DNA of 36,059 nt. Origin: JBIOJM01 sp044450785 (lineage in GTDB: Bacteria > Planctomycetota > Planctomycetia > Isosphaerales > Isosphaeraceae). Below are positions 26,015 through 34,637 of the stretch, one piece after another; the stretch's first letter is position 1, and the number at the start of each line of letters is the position of its first letter. The notes under the pieces were generated by a model. The model searched no databases and was not told the DNA's origin. It worked only from the letters and a program-made list of their open reading frames with translations. The position numbers were made by a program, and so were the translations under genes. Location: NCBI GenBank assembly GCA_044450785.1, contig JBIOJM010000064.1:1-36059 (forward strand). The letters run 5' to 3'.

Positions 26015-28090
26015 ATGGTCTGGAGGCAACGAACCGCGATGCGCTGGCGTGCGTTCTGGACTTCTCGCCCAAGCCGGCGGCTGGACCGCGCCGTCCCGTC
26101 GGTCGAGGGGCTGGAGGGGCGAGTGTTGCTGGATGCGGCCGCCGCGCAGCAGGCCGCTGCCAGTGCCGCCGACATTGCGCCCGGCGTGCACGGCTACGAT
26201 CCCTCCAACCCCGCCGACCTGTTGACGACCAGCGACGTCAAGGCCCTGTTGCAGCGCGCCGCGGCGGCCGTGAACCGCAACGACGCCATCATCGCCGTCG
26301 TCGATCGAAACGGCAACATCCTGGGGGTCCGGGTTGAGAACGGTGTCTCCACACAGATCACGGGCAACACGACCAACAAGGTGTTCGCCATCGACGGCGC
26401 CGTCTCACTGGCGCGCACCGGCGCCTTCTTCGGCAACAACACAGCACCGCTGACCTCCCGCACGATCCAGGAGATCAGCCAGACCACGATCACCCAGCGT
26501 GAGGTGCAGGCCAACCCGGACGTCCCCGATCCCAATGGGAATTCGACGCTGTACGGGCCGGGTTTCGTGGCCCCTGTCGGGATCAAGGGGCATTTCCCGC
26601 CGGGAATCATGTTCACCCCGCAGGTCGACCTGTTCGCCATCGAGAACACGAATCGTGACACCCTGAACAACACCAACGGGACCCGGTTCAACGTCCCATC
26701 GCAATACATCCCGGCCGGCGCGACCTCGGAAATGGTCGCGCCCGAGTCCTACGGGCAGATCACCGGGACCTTGCCCACGGCTCAGTCGCGCGGAATCGCG
26801 ACCCTACCCGGCGGCATTCCGCTTTACAAGAACAACGTGGAGGTCGGCGGAATCGGCGTCTTCTTCCCCGGCACGACCGGCTATGCCACCGAGGAGAACT
26901 CGAAGCTCAACACCCCGCTCCTGTACAACCCGCACAAGCTCGATCTCTCGCAGGTTGCCGAGTACATGGCGTTTGTCGCCGCCGGCGGGAGCAAGACGGC
27001 GGGGGTCCCGTTGAGCGGACCGGTCAACGGAGCGCCGGCTCTTCCCGATTTCACCGAGCCTTTCGGCCGGATCGACCTGGCCGGCATCACGCTCGACCTC
27101 TTCGGCGGCCACGGTCTGGAAGGACTGAACAATCTCCTGTCATTCGGCCGCACGCTCGGCGCCGGCAGTCCCGATGACGGCACCGACCAGCCCGTTGACA
27201 TGAAGGGCGACACGTACCTCGCCGGCCAGGGGGTCCCTTACGGCTGGCTGGTCACCCCTCACGACGGCACCGGGCTGACAGCCGCCGACGTCCAGGCGAT
27301 CGTTGCCCGTGGGATCGCCGAAGCCGGCCAGGTCCGCGCGCAAATCCGGCTGCCCTTGAACAACACGGCCAGGATGGTCTTCGCCGTCAGCGACGAGAAC
27401 GGCAACATCCTCGGGCTCTACCGGATGCCGGACGCCACGTACTTCGCGATCGCCGTGGCGGTCGCCAAGGCCCGCAACGTGGCGTATTACGATAATGCCA
27501 GCCAGCTCCAGCCGATCGACAAGGTCAAGAATGTGCCGGCCGGTTCCGCGTTCACGAACCGAACGTTCCGCTACCTGGCCTTGCCGTTCTTCCCCGAGGG
27601 GATCGACATCAACCCGTCCGGTCCGTTCTCGATCCTGAACGACGGCGGTGTTACCAAGTATGGGACGAACGAAGGCGCGCCCCTGCCGGCCTCGGCCTTT
27701 CAGAGCATCCTGGGTTACGACGCGTTCAACCCCAACACGAATTTCCATGACCCTTTCAACAAGGACAACCAGAATGGCGTGGTCTTCTTCCCCGGCAGTG
27801 CGCCGTTGTACAAGGACACGACCGGCGGCGGTCTCAGGAACCAGCTTGTCGGCGGCCTGGGCGTGAGCGGCGACGGTGTGTTTCAGGACGACGATGTCAC
27901 GTCCGTGGCGTCGATCGCTTACGCCCCACCGCGAACAGTCCATCGGGCCGACCAGGTGAAGGTCCGCGGCGTCCGCCTGCCGTTCTTCAAGTACAACCGT
28001 AACCCGCACGTGCCGAGGAACGGGACCCCGAATCCACCCATCACATTCACGCACCTTCCCTTGCCGAAGCCGAAAAAATCCGGCGCCTAA
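26015..28090 (+). CDS. Exported tandem HbpS/GlcG-like (DUF336, heme-binding type) protein
   Basis: About 691 residues. ATG 26015 is chosen because gaggga lies five bases upstream; the frame is open to 25922. The Arg-rich N-terminus leads to SVEGLEGRVLLDA, the LExRxLL motif shared with other exported proteins here. Two copies of a DUF336/HbpS-like domain are visible. The first (about 72-330) has VKALLQRAAAAVNRNDAIIA, VVDRNGNILG, AIDGAVSLARTGAFF and GGIPLYKNNVEVGGIGV. The second (about 420-650) has VFAVSDENGNILGLYR, AVAVAKARNVAYY and a more divergent GGLGVSGDG. Members of this family bind or degrade heme or act as redox sensors (HbpS); here heme binding is inferred. It is transcribed divergently from the cytochrome operon and is followed 18 bp later by a small secreted protein. 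Confidence 0.82.
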   Translation: MVWRQRTAMRWRAFWTSRPSRRLDRAVPSVEGLEGRVLLDAAAAQQAAASAADIAPGVHGYDPSNPADLLTTSDVKALLQRAAAAVNRNDAIIAVVDRNGNILGVRVENGVSTQITGNTTNKVFAIDGAVSLARTGAFFGNNTAPLTSRTIQEISQTTITQREVQANPDVPDPNGNSTLYGPGFVAPVGIKGHFPPGIMFTPQVDLFAIENTNRDTLNNTNGTRFNVPSQYIPAGATSEMVAPESYGQITGTLPTAQSRGIATLPGGIPLYKNNVEVGGIGVFFPGTTGYATEENSKLNTPLLYNPHKLDLSQVAEYMAFVAAGGSKTAGVPLSGPVNGAPALPDFTEPFGRIDLAGITLDLFGGHGLEGLNNLLSFGRTLGAGSPDDGTDQPVDMKGDTYLAGQGVPYGWLVTPHDGTGLTAADVQAIVARGIAEAGQVRAQIRLPLNNTARMVFAVSDENGNILGLYRMPDATYFAIAVAVAKARNVAYYDNASQLQPIDKVKNVPAGSAFTNRTFRYLALPFFPEGIDINPSGPFSILNDGGVTKYGTNEGAPLPASAFQSILGYDAFNPNTNFHDPFNKDNQNGVVFFPGSAPLYKDTTGGGLRNQLVGGLGVSGDGVFQDDDVTSVASIAYAPPRTVHRADQVKVRGVRLPFFKYNRNPHVPRNGTPNPPITFTHLPLPKPKKSGA

Positions 28091-28108
28091 GGACACGAGG
28101 AGAATCCG

Positions 28109-28579
28109 ATGCGAACCCACTGGTTGAGCGGTGTCCTCGTCGTCCTGGGTCTGGGAGCCGGGGGCATCGCTTGCGCGCAAGACTCACCTGCGCAAGAGCG
28201 AGCTCTTCATCACCATCACCATCAGCAGGGGACGCCGCCACCTGGCAAGCCGCGGTGCATTCCCCACACGGATGAGCGCGCGGGCTATCCGCGAGAGCTC
28301 GGCGGTCACCTCGAGCCGAGCACGACGTCGGGCGGCATCGGCTACTACGTGGGAGGCGGGGTTCCCGTGGGCCACGGCCAGCTCCGCCACCGTGACGAGG
28401 GGACCTGGGGCTGGGACGAGACAGGCTGCCACCTCTTCCGGCGCCGCACCATCCTCGGCTGGTCCGGCGGCCGTAAATACCAGGGAGGCGCGGGCGCCTA
28501 CGCCACGGACGGCCCCCACATACCCGACGTCATCTATGGCACCACCAGCACGCTCAACAGCCTGGGCAGAAGAGACTGA
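28109..28579 (+). CDS. Small secreted His-rich protein of unknown function
   Basis: A 156-residue protein with a clear signal peptide (HWLSGVLVVLGLGAGGIACA, cleavage before QDS). A cysteine at the end of the hydrophobic stretch makes a weak lipobox possible. A good ribosome site (gaggaga) lies before ATG 28109. The mature protein starts with ERALHHHHHQQ, a run that could bind metal or heme. It then carries a Gly/aromatic region (GGIGYYVGGG, GTWGWDETG, LGWSGGRKYQGG). It is 18 bp after the HbpS-like gene, so the two are almost surely one operon. I recognise no named domain; the operon suggests a role with the heme-type protein. Confidence 0.72.
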   Translation: MRTHWLSGVLVVLGLGAGGIACAQDSPAQERALHHHHHQQGTPPPGKPRCIPHTDERAGYPRELGGHLEPSTTSGGIGYYVGGGVPVGHGQLRHRDEGTWGWDETGCHLFRRRTILGWSGGRKYQGGAGAYATDGPHIPDVIYGTTSTLNSLGRRD

Positions 28580-28751
28580 GTCGCTGCTTGAACGGCCGGA
28601 TGGTCGACCCGTCCTCCGATCCGCGAAGCCGACGCCGGCGGCCCGTCGAAAGCATGCAACACCGGTTGCGGATTCGCACTCCGATGCGATATGTTGAAGG
28701 GCTCGCATTCCGCTGTTACCATCCGAGTTCCAGTTTCAATAAGGCGACACG

Positions 28752-29279
28752 ATGAGCAATCTCAACCACAAACCACGTCGAAGCCGAACGTTCCGGCTCG
28801 AGCTTCTCGAATCCCGCGAACTTCTGAGTGCCGTCGGACTTCCGGGCCATCACGCCGCGGAAGTCTCTCTCCTGGCGCGGGCAAAGCGCGAGATCATCAA
28901 GGGTTCCTTGAGCGGTCAAGGTACTGTGAACCCGATCACCAGCTCGCAAGGGACGACGACCGGCGACGGTTCCGGAACGACGACAGTGCTCGGTCCGGCC
29001 ACGTTCCAGAGCAGCGTGTCGTACTCCGCGAACAAGCGCCACGTCCTCAAATACACCAACGGAACGGGGACCCTCGCCGGTCTGAGCGGCACGATCAACG
29101 CTTCCTTCTCCGGTTCCGGGCGCGTCGTGGGCGTGGAGGATTTCACCTTCTCGGTGAAAGGTCTCGTGACCGGCGGCACCGGCACGCTCACCGGAGCGGC
29201 GGGTTCGTTCACCGCCAAGGGAACCCTCAACGGCGGCGTCTTCTCGATCAACCTCACCGTGACCCTCAAGCGCATCTGA
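28752..29279 (+). CDS. Small exported beta-rich protein with LExRxLL N-terminus
   Basis: A 175-residue protein. After a basic start (HKPRRSRTFR) comes LELLESRELLSA, the N-terminal motif shared with three larger exported proteins in the window. The rest is Gly/Thr/Ser-rich alternating strands (SYSANKRHVLKYTNGTGTL, GTINASFSGSGRVVGVEDF, GTLTGAAGSFTAKGTLNGG) with no cysteines. It looks like a compact beta-sandwich or a fragment of a repetitive surface protein. The start is preceded by aagg seven bases upstream. It lies 172 bp after the His-rich gene and may have its own promoter. Function unknown. Confidence 0.72.
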   Translation: MSNLNHKPRRSRTFRLELLESRELLSAVGLPGHHAAEVSLLARAKREIIKGSLSGQGTVNPITSSQGTTTGDGSGTTTVLGPATFQSSVSYSANKRHVLKYTNGTGTLAGLSGTINASFSGSGRVVGVEDFTFSVKGLVTGGTGTLTGAAGSFTAKGTLNGGVFSINLTVTLKRI

Positions 29280-29373
29280 ACGTCCTGAGTGATTTCCGGC
29301 TGCCACCCTGTGGTGGTTCTCCGCCTCGAATGCGGTGGCTTCCTGGTACCAGGACCTCGAGCGGCGGTTCCCG

Positions 29374-30285
29374 CTATCGTTCCAGACCAGGAACGCCGGT
29401 CTGCACCATGAACGGCACAAGAATTCCATCGACGAGCGCTGGAGGCAGCAACAGGCCGACCGGCAGGACCACGACCGCCACGGTCCACGCCCGCCCTAGC
29501 CAGGCGTGGCCCCTGAGCAAGCGACGCGCCGGCCGGCCATTCTCGATCGCGACCCCGAGGTACTGAACCAGGAAGTAGAGCATGGGCCCGCCGTATCCCG
29601 ATCTGGCCATGAAGCTGATGCCCTCGTGGTACAGGCCGGTGTAGACGAACACGGCGAACAGCGCGACCCGCGCGCCGGCCCGGCGCGCCACAGGGAAGAA
29701 GATGACCTCACGCATCATCCCCGAGACAACGCGGTTCCAGCGCCGCCCCCAGAAATCGCCGAGCGTCGTCGCGGCGATCGGGCAGTCCATGAGCTTCTCA
29801 ACCGGGAAGCCCATCGCCCGGAAGATCAGCGCCGCGACATCGAGCCGCGCGAACAGGCTCAGGAAGCCGAGGCCAACGAGCGCGATCCAGAAGCGGATCG
29901 TGAGTGGGGTCGCGGCCGGCAGCAGGTGCGGGACCAGCCAGAGCAGCGCCGCCCCGGCGAGGGCGTTGAGCATGGTTCCCGAAACGGTGGGCACGGGAGC
30001 ATGGGCGGCGGTTACTTTGCCCTTCTGAAACTGCTGCGGCTGCATCCCGTACCAGAAGCAATAGGCCAAAAGCCGGAGGGGTGTGAGGCGCGCCCACGCC
30101 GCGCGCGGAAGACAGAGCAACGAGGCGATCTTCCACGTCGCGAGGAAGACGGCGAGCTGCCCGTAGTTGAACGCCCTCGCGCCCAGCCAGGGCCGGCAGC
30201 ACCAGAAGCCGACCAGGCTGCCGATCATCAGGGCCCAGGCCAGCACGAAGCGACCGGAGGGGGCGGGGCGACGCGGCGTGGGCAT
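29374..30285 (-). CDS. MBOAT-family acyltransferase, wax-synthase-like
   Basis: A 303-residue integral membrane protein with about seven to eight hydrophobic segments. The diagnostic motifs are D177-FWGRRWN-184, typical of the wax-synthase branch of membrane-bound O-acyltransferases, and the conserved histidine H220 in GLYHEGISF. It should transfer an acyl chain from acyl-CoA to an alcohol or other hydroxyl acceptor in the inner membrane; the acceptor cannot be told from sequence. It begins 13 bp after the stop of the PVC-type cytochrome gene on the same strand, so the two are probably co-transcribed. A functional link between them is not evident. Confidence 0.82.
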   Translation of the reverse strand: MPTPRRPAPSGRFVLAWALMIGSLVGFWCCRPWLGARAFNYGQLAVFLATWKIASLLCLPRAAWARLTPLRLLAYCFWYGMQPQQFQKGKVTAAHAPVPTVSGTMLNALAGAALLWLVPHLLPAATPLTIRFWIALVGLGFLSLFARLDVAALIFRAMGFPVEKLMDCPIAATTLGDFWGRRWNRVVSGMMREVIFFPVARRAGARVALFAVFVYTGLYHEGISFMARSGYGGPMLYFLVQYLGVAIENGRPARRLLRGHAWLGRAWTVAVVVLPVGLLLPPALVDGILVPFMVQTGVPGLER

Positions 30286-30298
30286 GGTAAACTGTGGT

Positions 30299-33200
30299 TT
30301 AGCCGCCTCGATCAGCTTGCACGTACGCCACCAGATCGCGGATCTGCTGATCGGTCAAGTCATCCAGCAGCTTTTCGGGCATCAACGAAACGGGCGACTC
30401 TTTGAGCTCCTCGAGATCGCTGCGCTTGAGCACGGTGCGCTGGTTCTTGGAATCGACCAGGGTGATCGTTTCCGACGTCGATTCGGCCAGGAGTCCGGTG
30501 AGGACCTGTCCGTCCTTCGTCACCGCGACATGCGCCATGAATTCCTGACGAATCACCGCGCTCGGGTCGACGATGTTCTGCACGAGCAACTCGCGATTCT
30601 TGCGCTCGGCGCCGGTCAGGTCGGGACCAACCGCCGCCCCGGATCCATGGAGCTTGTGGCAATTCGCACACGTTTTTTCGAAGTACTGCCGGCCCCGCGC
30701 GGCATCGCCGTGGCCTTTGGAGAGCGATTGCAAGACCGCGTTCAACCGTCCTTGCGTCTCGAATGGAGTCGCTGCGCGGACCTTGCCCCAGGTTTTCTCG
30801 ATCAGTTTGAGCAGCCGCTGATCGTCGTATTGGCTCAACCGCTGGACAAGATCCCGCGACACGGTTTCCGCCGGGATCGTCTTGCGATCGATCGACTCCG
30901 CCAGCTTGAGGGCCCAGCTCAGGCGGCTGCACAACAATTCGACGGCTCGAGCCCGCGATCGCGCGGAGAGTGTCGAAAAGGTGTCCAGGACCATGTCGGC
31001 AATGTGATCGTCGGTGAAGTAGCCGAGTGCCGACAGGGCGGCGATCTTGATCGGATCAGTCGAGCCGTCCGTGAGCAACGACAAAAGACCGTCGATCGCG
31101 GCGGGCGTTCTCGATTCACCGAGCGCCTTGATCAGCGAGAGCCGATCGTCCGCGGCCGTCGCGCCGCTGGCTGCAAATTGAATTGCCGCTTTGGAGGCGC
31201 CCGGCAAGCTCAGCCGCAGCGCCAGCTCGATCGCTCGCGGATTGGCCGATTCGTGGCGAACCGTTTCCCTGATTACTTCCTCCAACGGCTCCGGCACGTG
31301 GTCCAGCTTTTGTCCGGAGAGTGCCTGCAACATCCCGGAGAGCGCCAGGTTGACGGTCTTTTCATGCCGGGCATGTTGCAGCAGAATCGCACAAGCTGCC
31401 GCCGACGCGTTGGTTCCTTCCGATAAAAATCGCCGTGCGAGCCGCTCGATGATGAATCGGGTCATGAGCGGTCGATGCCACAGGTCGCCGGCCTGAACCA
31501 TCCGCAGCACGAGAGGTGTATCGGAAATCGCTTTGTCCTCGATTGCCCACCAGATCAAGAGCGGAATCTGGACGTCGTCGACATCCTCGTCGTGACGGAG
31601 CAACTGTTCGACAATCGGGACCGTCTCGCCCGCCGGCAGTCGCTTGGCAGTGCACGCGAGCTGGCTGCGGACGACAACACTCGGATCGCGACGAGCCAGG
31701 TCGACGAGCTGACGCAACATGGCCGGCGACACGATGAGTGCGTCCCCGAGTAATCGGACCGTCCAGGCACGGACGTACGCGTGCCGGCTGGCCAGTGCCT
31801 TCTCGGCCAGTTGCCCATCGAGCGCGCCGATCACGTAGAGCGACCAAAGCCCTTGCAATGCCATCCGCTGATCGTCGCTCTCGAGTGCCAGCCTGGTGAG
31901 CGCGGGGACGACGGAGTGGTCGCAGCGCTCGGCCAGTAGGCGCCGCGCCTGGCGGGCGTACCAGTCGTTGCGATGCGATAGCAGCTCGACGAGCTGATCG
32001 CTGGACTTTCGGCTCAGGTCCAGCGCCCCGGCCTTGACGCGTTTCAGGTCCGGCGGCGCGACCCTCCACACCCGACCATCAAGGCGGCTCGGCTGATACC
32101 ACTCGCTCCGATTCTTGGGCGACGAGTGAGAAATGTTGTAGTCGTACCAGTCGGCGATATAGACCGCGCCGTCCGGTCCGACCGTCATGTCGACCGGACG
32201 AAACCAGACGTCGTCGCTGGTGACAAAATCGCCCGCAGCGCGCGTGGCGAATGTCGATCCGCGCGTTTCGATCGTTGCCCATCGGCAGGCGCTGTGCCGG
32301 GTGTGGGGGCAGATGCAGGCATCGTTGAATCGAGCGGGAAATGCTCCCCCTTGATAGATGATCGCTCCCCCGGACAGGCTGTCTCCGACGTAGCCATGAT
32401 GGAGCACCGGCTGGAAATAACCGTACGTGTGCGGATTATGCAGCGGGCCATGTTTGCCGAAGCCCTTGACCAGATACGCTCCCTGAACATGGTGCTCGAG
32501 CGGTTCCAGCGTATTGCCGGCGGGGAACAGGTTGCCGAATCGATCGAACTCGACGCCCCAGGTGTTGCCGCCCCCTTCCGAAAACAGCTCGAATCGGTCC
32601 GACCGCGGATGATATCGCCAGATGCCCTGCTGAAAGCCGATGCCGCGAATGAGGGCGGTCACGGTGCTTCCCTGCGCTCCATACAGCCAGCCGTCCGGTC
32701 CCCACGTCAGCGAGTTGGCGAAGGCGTGTGCGTCTTCCATGCCGAAGCCGGTCAGTAAAACCTTGGGCGGCCCATCCGGCCGATCGTCGCCGTCGCGATC
32801 GGCGTAGAACAGCAGATACGGCGGCTGCACGACGAACACGCCGCCGTATCCCAGAGCCATCCCGGACGCGAGGTTGAGATCAGCGACGAAGTCCCTGACG
32901 ACGTCAGCGCGGCCGTCGCCATCGGTATCCTCGTAGATCGAAATCCGATCTTTCCCCTTGGGGCCATGGGGCGGCGGTTCGGGAAGCCGGTCGTATTTCG
33001 TGCGCAGATACTGGTCCACCGCAACCGGTTTGAGCCCATTCGGACTGGGATATTGCCGGTATTGCAGCACCCACATCCGGCCCCGGTCGTCGAAACAGAT
33101 CGAGAGCGGTTGAGCGACCTGCGGCTCGGCGGCGACCAGTTTGATCTCCAGGCCGTCGGCGACTTTCAGTCTCTTGAGCTCTTCCCCGGGTGAAAGCGGC

Positions 33201-33313
33201 GGCGGATGATCGGTTGGCCCATCGCTGCCTTGGGCGCGCGAGTTGACCGCGACAAGGAACAGCGTCGCCGTCAATCCGATGAGCTGGAACAATCGCCGGT
33301 TATTCACGGTCAC
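30299..33313 (-). CDS. PVC-type exported propeller/HEAT/cytochrome c protein
   Basis: A 1004-residue protein with a signal peptide (LIGLTATLFLVAVNSRAQ). Residues about 50-400 form an NHL/glucose-dehydrogenase-like propeller typical of planctomycete membrane-bound dehydrogenases (FDDRGRMWVLQY, LTWGPDGWLYG, MTVGPDGAVYIADWYD). Residues about 430-830 contain HEAT-like helical repeats. The C-terminus is a single cytochrome c domain with heme motif C882-ANC-H886 and the conserved tail VGPDLTG, ILDP-like NIVDPSAVIRQEF and DLVAYVQ. This is the large PVC-type heme-binding family, likely periplasmic and possibly sugar- or alcohol-oxidising; the substrate is unknown. The segment ACICPHTRHSACRW near residue 340 is Cys-rich and unlike its flanks, but the frame continues normally after it. 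Confidence 0.9.
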   Translation of the reverse strand: MTVNNRRLFQLIGLTATLFLVAVNSRAQGSDGPTDHPPPLSPGEELKRLKVADGLEIKLVAAEPQVAQPLSICFDDRGRMWVLQYRQYPSPNGLKPVAVDQYLRTKYDRLPEPPPHGPKGKDRISIYEDTDGDGRADVVRDFVADLNLASGMALGYGGVFVVQPPYLLFYADRDGDDRPDGPPKVLLTGFGMEDAHAFANSLTWGPDGWLYGAQGSTVTALIRGIGFQQGIWRYHPRSDRFELFSEGGGNTWGVEFDRFGNLFPAGNTLEPLEHHVQGAYLVKGFGKHGPLHNPHTYGYFQPVLHHGYVGDSLSGGAIIYQGGAFPARFNDACICPHTRHSACRWATIETRGSTFATRAAGDFVTSDDVWFRPVDMTVGPDGAVYIADWYDYNISHSSPKNRSEWYQPSRLDGRVWRVAPPDLKRVKAGALDLSRKSSDQLVELLSHRNDWYARQARRLLAERCDHSVVPALTRLALESDDQRMALQGLWSLYVIGALDGQLAEKALASRHAYVRAWTVRLLGDALIVSPAMLRQLVDLARRDPSVVVRSQLACTAKRLPAGETVPIVEQLLRHDEDVDDVQIPLLIWWAIEDKAISDTPLVLRMVQAGDLWHRPLMTRFIIERLARRFLSEGTNASAAACAILLQHARHEKTVNLALSGMLQALSGQKLDHVPEPLEEVIRETVRHESANPRAIELALRLSLPGASKAAIQFAASGATAADDRLSLIKALGESRTPAAIDGLLSLLTDGSTDPIKIAALSALGYFTDDHIADMVLDTFSTLSARSRARAVELLCSRLSWALKLAESIDRKTIPAETVSRDLVQRLSQYDDQRLLKLIEKTWGKVRAATPFETQGRLNAVLQSLSKGHGDAARGRQYFEKTCANCHKLHGSGAAVGPDLTGAERKNRELLVQNIVDPSAVIRQEFMAHVAVTKDGQVLTGLLAESTSETITLVDSKNQRTVLKRSDLEELKESPVSLMPEKLLDDLTDQQIRDLVAYVQADRGG

Positions 33314-33999
33314 TTCCCCGCGCTCTCACGTCGCCCAGCAAAGACAACGGCCGTCAACACACGTCCGCCGATTCGAGGCAACGGATCACGGCCATTTTCG
33401 ACCACCAAGCGAATGGAATCAAGGGTCGCGAGGTGGTGCGGCCGTCAAGGAACAGGGCCGAAATGACGACACTGCTCGCTGAACGCCACCAGGAAATTCG
33501 GCTTGCGCTGATCCAGCTCCGCGGCTTGAGTCGTCGTACACACCAACCCGAAGCGTGAGCGAGGGCGCTGGCGTCGCGCCGCAACTGACTTGCGGCATCC
33601 CTCGCTCACGCTTCGGGTTAGTGTGGCTCGTCCCCTTCGACCAGGTGGTGATCGGCGAGAAGTCTCGCTTTCGTGGACGATCCAGGACCCCGCACCGACG
33701 ACGTGACGAGGAGAGAACCGACCGGGACCGAAGAATGGGAGCTCGTCGAAATCTCCGACCAGGGGCTTGATTGTTGCGCCGGATCGTCGCTGAGCGAACG
33801 TCTCCGTGGATCCGTACCAGCCTTAAGGGGAGAGGTCGTCGAGCTTGCCGCCCCGAAAAAGTGGAATCGAGACCAAATTCGAGACTCGCCGGCACAGGGA
33901 CCGATGTTCCGGGCAGGCATCTGTCACCTCGAACTCCTCCAATCCCCTGGCCTATCTGGCCGATTCATTGTCCGGTAAAATGCCCCTGGGAGGATCACC
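33314..33999. other. Intergenic region with palindromic element copy 2; no gene seen
   Basis: This 686-bp stretch is the upstream region of the leftward PVC-type gene and the rightward toxin-antitoxin pair. It contains the 193-bp element at 33471-33663. Short ORFs here have no signal peptide, ribosome site or recognisable motif and overlap each other in several frames. I regard the region as non-coding. Just before 34000 the sequence taaaatgcccctgggagga is shared almost exactly with the leader of the other antitoxin gene. Confidence 0.6.
33471..33663. mobile_element. 193-bp MITE/REP-like palindromic element, copy 2
   Basis: Same length and layout as the copy at 19345. The outer inverted ends are actgctcgct (33471-33480) and ggcgagaagt (33654-33663), matching at 16 of 20 bases when extended. 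The inner 21-bp arms at 33545-33565 and 33599-33619 are perfectly complementary. The arm offsets (74 and 128 bases) are identical to copy 1, so the two have diverged by substitution without indels between the arms. Orientation is the same as copy 1. Confidence 0.7.
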
Positions 34000-34003
34000 A
34001 TGG
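33976..34003 (+). promoter_or_regulatory. Conserved leader of antitoxin 1 (candidate -10 and ribosome site)
   Basis: taaaat (a possible -10 box) is followed by gcccctgggagga and ATG five bases later. The minus-strand antitoxin gene has the near-identical leader atacaatcccctgggagga before its start (about 35690-35708). Conservation of a non-coding leader between paralogues suggests it is both the ribosome site and part of the operator used for autoregulation; the latter is inferred. Confidence 0.45.
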
Positions 34004-34200
34004 CTACCGACGACAAATCATCGGCCCCGTTGACAGACCTGGAATACGCGATCCAGCTCATCCTGACGGGCAAGAAAGACCCGGAGTTTGCGGCGCGAGT
34101 CCAGGCGGAGACGGAGAAGATCACCGAAGAAATTCGGAGGAAACACGGCGTCTTGAACATCGCCGTTGATCTGATCCGCGAAGCGCGCGACGAAGCATGA
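34000..34200 (+). CDS. Antitoxin of a PIN-domain toxin-antitoxin pair (copy 1)
   Basis: A 66-residue acidic/basic helical protein beginning MATDDKSS and ending VDLIREARDEA. It is placed directly before a PIN toxin gene, with stop and start overlapping as ATGA (34197-34200), the usual coupled arrangement. A strong ribosome site (gggagga) lies five bases before ATG. It is clearly paralogous to the antitoxin at 35466-35687: both share MAT at the start and [I/V]xxAVDLIREARDE at the end, while the middle differs. The conserved tail probably wraps the toxin. I do not recognise an AbrB, MetJ or Phd DNA-binding fold, so the class is unassigned. Confidence 0.78.
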   Translation: MATDDKSSAPLTDLEYAIQLILTGKKDPEFAARVQAETEKITEEIRRKHGVLNIAVDLIREARDEA

Positions 34201-34622
34201 AATACGTGCTGGACAGCAACATCGCGATGAAGTGGGTCCTGACGGAGGCCGACTCCGACAAGGCACGGCGGCTTCGAGCCGAGTTTCAGAAGCAGATTCA
34301 CGAACTGCTCGCTCCCGACGTGTTCCCTGTCGAGGTCGCACACGGGCTCGCCAAGGCGGAGAGGCGGGGAGTCATTCCCCAAGGGGACGCGGACAGGCTG
34401 TTAACGAACGTCCTCTCGACCCCACCACAATTCCATCCATATCTGCCCTTGCTGAAGAGAGCACTCGAGATCGCCTCCCCGGCTCGGATTGGCGTATACG
34501 ATTGCCTCTATGTGGCGTTGGCCGAGCGGGAGGGATGCGAACTCCTGACTGCGGACGACCGGCTCGTCCGAACCCTTCGGCCGATCTTTGGGTTCATCAC
34601 GTCGCTGGCGGCGTTGCCGTGA
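34197..34622 (+). CDS. PIN-domain ribonuclease toxin (VapC-like, copy 1)
   Basis: A 141-residue PIN nuclease of typical VapC length. The four conserved acidic residues are visible: D6 (YVLDSN), E46 (FPVEVAHG), D102 (GVYDCLYVALAE) and D120 (LTADD). These bind Mg2+/Mn2+ and cut RNA, classically tRNA or rRNA, when not held by the antitoxin. It is translationally coupled to the antitoxin. It is a close paralogue of the toxin at 35050-35469, sharing IGVYDCLYVALAERE exactly. All catalytic residues are present, so it appears intact. Confidence 0.9.
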   Translation: MKYVLDSNIAMKWVLTEADSDKARRLRAEFQKQIHELLAPDVFPVEVAHGLAKAERRGVIPQGDADRLLTNVLSTPPQFHPYLPLLKRALEIASPARIGVYDCLYVALAEREGCELLTADDRLVRTLRPIFGFITSLAALP

Positions 34623-34637
34623 ATTCCCTTGTCCGAC

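Noticed and set aside
32230..32345. Suspected compensating frameshift in the PVC-type cytochrome gene (Cys-rich segment ACICPHTRHSACRW)
   Set aside because: The segment is odd, but the flanking frame is continuous and resumes the family pattern (RGSTFATRAAGDF) without a stop. Neither alternative frame looks more like the family.
33673..33978. Short plus-strand ORFs between the palindromic element and the first antitoxin
   Set aside because: Several overlapping frames with no start signals and no domain; treated as non-coding.
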